NCBI GenBank assembly: GCA_034509755.1
Contig: CM067557.1
Span: forward strand, 10,950,001-11,014,000
DNA from: Anisodus tanguticus
Taxonomy: Eukaryota; Streptophyta; Magnoliopsida; Solanales; Solanaceae
Length of the DNA stretch: 64,000 bases
Reading direction: 5' to 3'
Shown one piece after another: positions 57,744 through 64,000 of the stretch. Each line of letters begins with the position of its first letter. Position 1 is the first letter of the stretch. The notes beneath the pieces are model-generated. The model had not been told where the DNA came from, ran no database searches, and was given only the letters and a program-made list of their open reading frames with translations. The translations under genes were made by a program, and so were the position numbers.

Positions 57744-59043
57744 GGTTATGACTTCCCCAATTGTCGGAATCCCTCTTGCTGTATTAGCAATAATCTCATT
57801 GATTTCTTCTCTACTAATCGAAGCACTCTACTTACCGCAGTTCTCTCTCGAGCAATCACAATAATTTACTACACGCATTCTCTCGAATTACACTAGCTAG
57901 CAATTTCTCATCGCTCACTATGACCACATCAAAGTTTCGTTATCTCTAATCCCATTTTTTAACCTGTCGTATTGATCGCTCACATGCAAGGAGTGACGTT
58001 GTTCAACAACTATCTAAATATACAATCTCTCTTAAGCAACACATACTAAATAGGCACAACTAATTGATGGTCATTCAATCAACTTAAATAAGCACGTAGT
58101 TGAATAAGTAGAAAATTCAATGGCTCAATTATATAAAAATGTAGCAAGAATTCATCCTACAAAAGGTTCCATCAAAACCCTAAAAAAGAAATCTAGCTAT
58201 TCATAATATTATTTAAGAACATAGCATACAATTTCATAGGAACAAGTAAAATAATAGAAGGAAGTGAAACTCTAAGGTGAATTTCCGTTGCTTCCGCTAG
58301 TAGCGTGTTCTTGCATACCAAAGTCGTCAATAATGTGTCCCAGTCAAAAGACGGCTTTTGGGATTTAAATATAACCTAGTGCGTGTTGGAGGACTCCCTT
58401 GCCAAGTCCAATTTGAAATAGTAAAGCTGGATGGGGTCATCTATTGGCTCACGTGGCGAGGAGGTTGACGAGCCCTCTCAGACATGTTTTTGGCCTGACT
58501 CGTGAACTTCCTTGTCATTCCTTCACTTCGTTATTTTGCACATGGCCGGTTCTCATGACTCGTCTGGATGCTCGCTATGCGAGTATGGAAAATGAGCTTT
58601 ACTTCTTTGATTCTTTATTTTCTTGACTAGACTTGCACTAAATCATTCCTTTTCAGTTCATTTCGTCCAACACACTTCCTACACACATAAACACGTAACA
58701 AACTTGAAACAACCAAGAATTAATGAAAACCATACAAATATGATCAAGATATTAGGTAATAATATACTAGATATATAGCTTTTAGCCGAACACCAATTTA
58801 TTATATGAAAATATTAGCCATTACGTGCTAAAATATGGAAGAAAACTTAAAGCCTTCGACTAAATCAACTAATTCATCTTCAGTTCTTAAAAGCTCTCGG
58901 GTTCGGGTCCTGTTAGGTATGAAGTTGCATTTGTCAAGGAGTACTTTACCCCCAAATATAAGATTCCCGACGCGAATTCAAATTTATCCGGGCTCCAAAA
59001 TAAATATCGGATAATGGGTGAGAAATAAAAAAATACTTAAAAG
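57744..59043. other. unassigned stretch between two copia fragments
   Basis: No protein family recognised. A 60-codon open frame at 58444-58626 has no support. Sequences such as CATCAAAACCCTAAAAAAGAAATC look like generic plant repeat but cannot be assigned. Confidence 0.45.
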
Positions 59044-59281
59044 TGAAAGAAATAATCTCTTGATTATTTTCATTAATGAAGAGGTATATATATACAATAT
59101 ACAATATCTAAATATAAAAAATAAATCTATCTTTTCTAATACAGGACTAATACCTATTCCTACTATAATACTACTATCATAATTACACTTGTACAAGAAT
59201 TCTACAAAATATGGTAAGTAACCTCATTCTATTTGGTCACTTGCTATACATGGGTATACTGTATATACAAGTTCTATCACA
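59044..59281 (-). repeat. 3' LTR (238 bp)
   Basis: Minus-strand TGTGATAGAAC at 59281, after the TGCGGGGG polypurine tract, to TTATTTCTTTCA at 59044. Confidence 0.8.
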
Positions 59282-60660
59282 CCCCCGCAGTCATAGCGGG
59301 CGGTTGTCGTATGCTGAGATTGTCCATAAAATCTTCAAACAGAACCAATGGAAGACCCTTAGTAAAGATATCAGCAATTTGGTACCTTGAAGGGACATGT
59401 AAGGCACGTACTTGTCCACGAGCTACCTTTTCGCGAACAAAGTGAATATCCATCTCGATATGTTTAGTGCGTTGATGTTGGACCGGATTTCCAGGAAGAT
59501 AGATTGCACTAACATTATCAGAGTAGACCAATGTAGCTTTCTGAATAGGAAAGTGAAGCTTTAACAGAAGATTACGTAGCCAACATGACTCAGACACCAC
59601 ATTGGCTACCCCTCGATACTCGACCTCCGCACTGGATCGTGATAAAGTAGCCTGGCGTTTTGCCGACCAAGAGGCCAAGTTATTATCAAGAAACATATAA
59701 TAACCAGATGTCGAGCGTCTGGTATCGGGACAGCCGCCCCAATCAGTATCTGTATACGACACGAGAGTAGAGACGGAGGATGGATATAAATGCAAACCAT
59801 AATCAAGTGTGCCATATATGTATCGTATAATGCGTTTGAGCACATGCATGTGCTCAATCCGCGAATCATGCATAAATAAACACACATGATGTACTGCATA
59901 AGTAATATATGGTCTCATGAAGGTAAGATATTGAAGAGCCCCGCAAGACTCCGATAGTGGGTGGGATCCTCATATGGTGTGCTAGAAGTAGCACTAGGCT
60001 TCGGTTTGCTATCAACCGAAGTAGAAGATGACTTACAAGACGACATGCCAACTCTCAATAATCTCAGTCCCATACTTCTTTTGTGACTAAAATAGACCAC
60101 CTATATGACGAGTGACGCCTATACCTAAAAACTAACTCAAAGGCCCCAAGTCTTTTATAGCAAATTCTGAACTGAGAAGGAACATGATAGACTTGCACAG
60201 ATTATCAGAAAAAGCATTCAATATTATATCATCTACATATAATAGAATGTATTCCAGAGAAGTACTATGACGATAGATGAACAGAGAATGATCAGACCTG
60301 CTGTGAGAAAACCCAATGATAGACACATAATATATAAACCTATTATACCAAGCTCGTAGGGCCTGCTTAAGCCCATATAACGACTTTTCAGCAAATAGAC
60401 ATGATAGGGATACTTGGGGTCCCTAAAACCCAAGGGTTGATGCATGTACACTGTCTCCTTAAGGTCACCATGTAAGAAAGCATTTTTCACATCCAACTGA
60501 TGAATTGACCATGTTTTTGAGAGAGCCAGACTAAGCACAGTGCGAATGGTTGTCGGTTTGACCACCGAACTAAATGTCTCTCCACAATCCACGCCAACCT
60601 ATTGTGTTTTACCATCACCTACAAGACGGGCCTTATGCCTCTCAAAAGAACCGTTAGAAT
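59277..60660 (-). pseudogene. copia RT-RNase H remnant
   Basis: RT begins near 60655 (HKARLVGDGKTQ, then a TAG) and continues at 60233-60592 with DCGETFSSVVKPTTIRTVL and YQLDVKNAFLHG-like residues. The YVDD block is in 60132-60326. RNase H is open over 59277-59918 with DWGGCPDTRRSTSGY, the SSAEVEYRG variant, VYSDN in place of the usual VYCDN, and a terminal IADIFTKGLP. Several frameshifts lie between 59919 and 60132. Not functional. Confidence 0.85.
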
Positions 60661-61259
60661 TTTCTTTGAGTAAAATCCACATAGAACAAATAATATTGAC
60701 ACCAGGAGGACGGGGCACCAACTCCCACGTTTTATTTTCAATAAGAGCATTATATTCATCATCCATGGCCAATTTTCAGTTCGGGTCATGAATGGCAGAC
60801 ACATGATTACGTGGTATGAGTGATTTGGTGACATTATTTAGATTAAATTGTCTTTTAGATTTAAAAATATCACGTTGGCTACGAGTAATCGACTTTTGAC
60901 TCGAAATAGAAGGGGATGTATTTTGGGTAGGTATGGGTCGGGTAAAACTAGACCAGCAGGTAATGGGCCTGCTGGCCCAGAGGCAGTGGGGCGTGATGAT
61001 AAAATTGGGCCAGGGGGTGAATTTGGGCCAGCATGCAGTGGACCTGTTGGCCGAGAAACAGGGACTGCATTGGTAATATTTGAGCCAGTAGGCAGTGGGC
61101 CTGCTGACGAATTTTGGTCATGGGATAGCTAGGATAAATGGTGGATAATATACGGCGAGAGCACATCATCCAAAAATTATATGTACTACACACGGAATTA
61201 TACAATTTAGCAAACGGGCTTGTAGTTTATTAATTGTAGTATAGGGGAAAAGTGGATAG

Positions 61260-61788
61260 CACAAACACCCAAACACCCTAAGATGAGAATACGAGGGATC
61301 CTTATTATAAATTTTTTTAGGGGTGATTGATATGCTAAACCTTTAGGGAGTATGTTAAGGAGGTAGGTAGTCATTTGTAACGCATGATGACAAAAAGATG
61401 GAGGTAATGAAGCATGGTCTAGTAAGGTTCGGACAATATTATTAACGGTACGAATTTTTCTTTCGGCCTTCCCATTTAGTGAGGACGTAATCGAAATGAT
61501 ATGTCATGAGCGTCACAAAATTCCCGAAATGGCCTATTATCATATTCTCTACCATTATCACATTGAATATTTTTTATTTCCCGTTCAAATTGGGTACGTC
61601 TGAAAGCTTTAAATTTTAGGAATGTGGAAAAAACTTGAGACTTTTTAGACAAAGAAAAAGTCCACAAAAAATTAGAATAATCATCCAAAAATAAAACATA
61701 ATAACGATGACCCAAAGAACTCAAAACGGGAGATGTCCATAAATCACTATTAATAATGTCAAAAGGCATCGACGTACTAGAAGTAGAT
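61260..61788 (-). pseudogene. copia integrase fragment
   Basis: From the junction at 61788 the minus strand reads STSMPFDIINSDLWTSPVLS, FLDDYSNFLWTF, KNIQCDNGREYDN and then breaks frame before the usual glutamate region. Degenerate C-terminal integrase sequence continues to about 61260. The N-terminal zinc-binding part is missing because the Gypsy-like repeat replaces it. Confidence 0.8.
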
Positions 61789-61794
61789 GTCGCG

Positions 61795-61956
61795 CCCGTT
61801 TTTTCGACCCGACCCCGCGAGAGGTCGGAGCGGAGCACGGCGTATTCGGTGATTCCTAGGTCATTTTGGATTCGTGCCCGTTTTTTCGACCCGACCCCGC
61901 GAGAGGTCGGAGCGGAGCACGGTGTATTCGGTGATTCCTGGGTCATTTTGGATTGA
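61795..61956. repeat. 81-bp tandem duplication
   Basis: Two near-identical 81-bp copies (61795-61875, 61876-61956) starting GCCCGTTTTTTCGACCCGAC, with a palindromic CCGCGAGAGGTCGG-rich middle. Confidence 0.9.
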
Positions 61957-62834
61957 GGAGTCGCCACCTAATTATTATTCTAAGGTGAATTAGGGCACCT
62001 AAATGTTGACTATAAATGCCGCAATAACTCCAATTTTAAGGTATGCGAAACTAGTGAGATCCTAGGTAAGGGTTCTTTATTATCCTAAAGGGAAGGGGTT
62101 AGGCATCCTTTAAGATCCGCTAACTCGCGGTTATCCGGTCAAATTCAGGTTAATTATTGTTAAGGGAAAATGCATGTTTTTTAAAAAGTATATAAAGTAA
62201 AAAGATGTTTGCAAATATTTAATAAATAATGCATTTTATACAAGTATGCATTTGTATGATATTAAAGAAAATACATGTAAAGTTAAAATATGCATTTGTA
62301 ACAATGATAGTAAAACAAATTTATTTATAATGTTAAAGAGGTAGTTTTGGAAATCATTTGATTTTGTGAATTGGAAAAAAGGATAAAACTTATTTATATG
62401 ATTAATAAAGCGAATAAAAGATGACCAAAGTGGTTTTGAAATTTTTGAATATGCATGACGAGCCTAAAAATAAATAAACTAGCGGAGGATATCTAAGTTT
62501 GAACTAACCGAGCCTAAAAATAAATAAGCTAGTTGCGGTTTTTCCAATTTTAAACTACCCTATGAATTAATTCTAAGTTTGCCTATTCTATGCATTTCAA
62601 TGGTCACATAAGTGCGATAAATAATATTACAATACAGAGCGGGATAAAAGCTGAATTAAAGAAAGTAAAAATAAACTCCGAGGAATTTCTGTCTTTATTT
62701 ACTTTGTTCCCTGCAGGCTGTCAAAAACAAACAGTTAGAAACAGTTAAATACAAATAACTTTGGATCTGTATCCAAAACAGTGAGGGTTTTGTTCACGGA
62801 GGGCTCAGACTTAAATTTTGAAAAGACCATTCCA

Positions 62835-63032
62835 ATCACGTCGTGGCTGCAAACATATGACTAAGTGGTTATTTTGATTGCCTCGCCTACTAAACATGTT
62901 GGTCTCTCGGATGAAAAATAAAAGATCACAATAATCACGTCGTGGTTGTGAACATATAACTTGTCGGTTATTTTAGTCGCCTTGCCTACTAAACATGTTG
63001 ATCTCTCGGATGAAATAAAAAGGTTTAAGTCT
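62835..63032. repeat. 99-bp tandem duplication
   Basis: Two diverged copies (62835-62933, 62934-63032), each with ATCACGTCGTGG, GCCTACTAAACATGTTG and TCTCTCGGATGAAA. Confidence 0.8.
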
Positions 63033-63100
63033 CATCCTTGCCCTGAAGTTATTTTTTTTCTGTCTTTACGACTGTGGAGGCCTCAAAATCGACGGATATT

Positions 63101-63730
63101 TTCATCGGCCAGTGTAGTATCGTTCAAATCAGTAAAACGAACAAAAACAAAAAAACAGAAACCGAGAAGCATTTCCCAAAAAGACGCGATGTTTAGTAAA
63201 ATAGTAAAACAGTAAGTATCCGTTGCACGGATATTTAAAAACAGAAAACTGAAAACAGAGAACGAAAAAAAAAAAGAAAATCGCGATCTCGAATTCAATT
63301 TCATCGGTCTAAAAGCGATATTTAGTTTAAAATAGTAAAATGGACGAAAACAGCAAAACAGAAATCGAGAAGCATTTCCCGAAAAGACACGATGTTTAGT
63401 AAAACAGTAAAACGGTAAGTATCCGTTGCACGGATATTTAAAAACAGTAAACTGAAAACAGAGAAACAAAAAAAGAAAAGTGCGGCCTCGAATTCAATTT
63501 TCATCGGCCTAAATGCGATATTTAGTTAAAATATAGTAAAATGGACGAAAACAGCAAAACAGAAACCGAGAAGCTTTTCCCGAAAAGACACGATGTTTAG
63601 TAAAACAGTAAAACGGTAAGTATCCGTTGCACGGATATTTAAAAACAGTAAACTGAAAATAGAAAAACGAAAAAAGAAAAGCGCGGCCTCGAATTCAATT
63701 TTCATCGGCCTAAATGCGGTATTTATTCAA
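63101..63730. repeat. about 200-bp tandem repeat array, three copies plus partial
   Basis: TTCATCGG starts units at 63101, 63300, 63500 and 63701. Each holds GAGAAGCATTTCCCGAAAAG-like, GTAAGTATCCGTTGCACGGA and TATTTAAAAACAG blocks. Confidence 0.9.
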
Positions 63731-64000
63731 AGCAGTAAAATAAACAACATAGCTGCATACAATAGTAAGTAATTAAATGTCCAACCCGAATTATGAACAG
63801 TGACCCGAATGAAACAGTGAACCAATTATGAAAACAGACCCGGAATAGTGACCGGAATCGAAATCAAAATTCATATTTTCAAATAACCAACAACAAGATA
63901 TGAAAAATGCCATAATCTGGAAATATACTCAAACCGGGTCGACCCGCCCCAAATCAGGTGTCAAACCCGGATCAGATATCTTCTCAGATTTTCAGATAAC

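Larger units (their letters stand above)
59044..61788 (-). mobile_element. Ale/Retrofit-type copia 3' fragment, truncated by Gypsy-like repeat
   Basis: A 238-bp 3' LTR (59044-59281) followed on the minus strand by RNase H, RT and part of integrase. At 61789 the sequence switches abruptly to the Gypsy-like repeat. It is related to the composite at 31517-38359 (same protein types and the shared GAAAGAAATAATC LTR edge), but its LTR is shorter and diverged. Confidence 0.85.
61789..64000 (-). mobile_element. Gypsy-like (Tat/Ogre-like?) LTR, runs off right edge
   Basis: On the minus strand it ends GGGCGCGACA at 61789, inside the copia integrase. It contains GGAGTCGCCACCTAATTATT (61956-61980 on plus) and GAAGGGGTTAGGCATCC. 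It matches, in the opposite orientation, 43488-45064 and 55130-55639. It carries three separate tandem duplications. No coding domain is visible, so the superfamily is inferred. Confidence 0.6.

Noticed and set aside
63101..63730. Repeats with regular spacing, considered as a CRISPR array
   Set aside because: Units are about 200 bp with whole-unit similarity and no short repeat/unique spacer pattern, in a plant nuclear context.

Overview
The window is plant nuclear DNA, most likely from a Solanaceae species. This rests on two tRNA-derived SINE types that resemble Solanaceae TS and SolS SINEs, on a hAT-like MITE of a type I associate with Solanaceae, on Ty1/copia SIRE-type and Ale/Retrofit-type elements, and on two intronless-looking dicot genes. 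I ran no database search, so family names come from recognition only. Most of the 64 kb is retrotransposon, largely on the minus strand and mostly decayed by stop codons and frameshifts.

Layout: 1-2793 is the 5' part of a copia element (minus) running off the left edge. 4354-9762 is a degenerate Ale/Retrofit-type copia (minus) with 159-bp LTRs. 10022-10870 is the first host gene, a MAKR6-like membrane-associated kinase regulator, interrupted by a 106-bp MITE with an exact 8-bp target duplication. Another MITE copy and a SINE lie just downstream. 12302-12906 is an intact TRIM with TSD AACCA. 13216-13860 is a degenerate tandem array. 16082-17266 is a solo LTR (TSD CAAGG) of the same family as the left-edge element. 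17590-18920 is a TATTCA-rich repeat with a TS SINE inside. 19923-29796 is a complete but decayed SIRE-type copia (TSD AAAAC).

31517-38359 is a composite: three near-identical LTRs separated by two near-identical internal segments that both lack gag and protease, with the whole block flanked by TSD CAAAA. 39190-40970 is more TATTCA/TATACA-rich repeat. 41593-42219 is the second host gene, an ATL67-like RING-H2 E3 ligase on the minus strand, with its promoter-proximal segment duplicated about 620 bp upstream.

43488-45064 and 55130-55639 are two halves of a long LTR-like repeat (probably Gypsy, Tat/Ogre-like) split by a second, younger SIRE-type copia at 45065-55129. That copia carries gag-pol plus an extra ORF downstream of pol. 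A plus-strand copia gag remnant (56612-57706) and a minus-strand copia IN-RT-RNase H remnant (59044-61788) follow. The latter is cut by another copy of the Gypsy-like repeat in the opposite orientation (61789-64000, running off the right edge).

The only genes likely to serve the host are the MAKR6-like and ATL67-like genes. Both have been altered by repeats or duplication at positions that could affect their expression or product. The most unusual structures are the tandem gag-less LTR composite, the MITE in the MAKR6-like reading frame (which could be read as an in-frame GT-AG intron), the extra ORF shared by both SIRE-type elements, and the high density of ATGTTG/CAACAT inverted motifs through those two elements.
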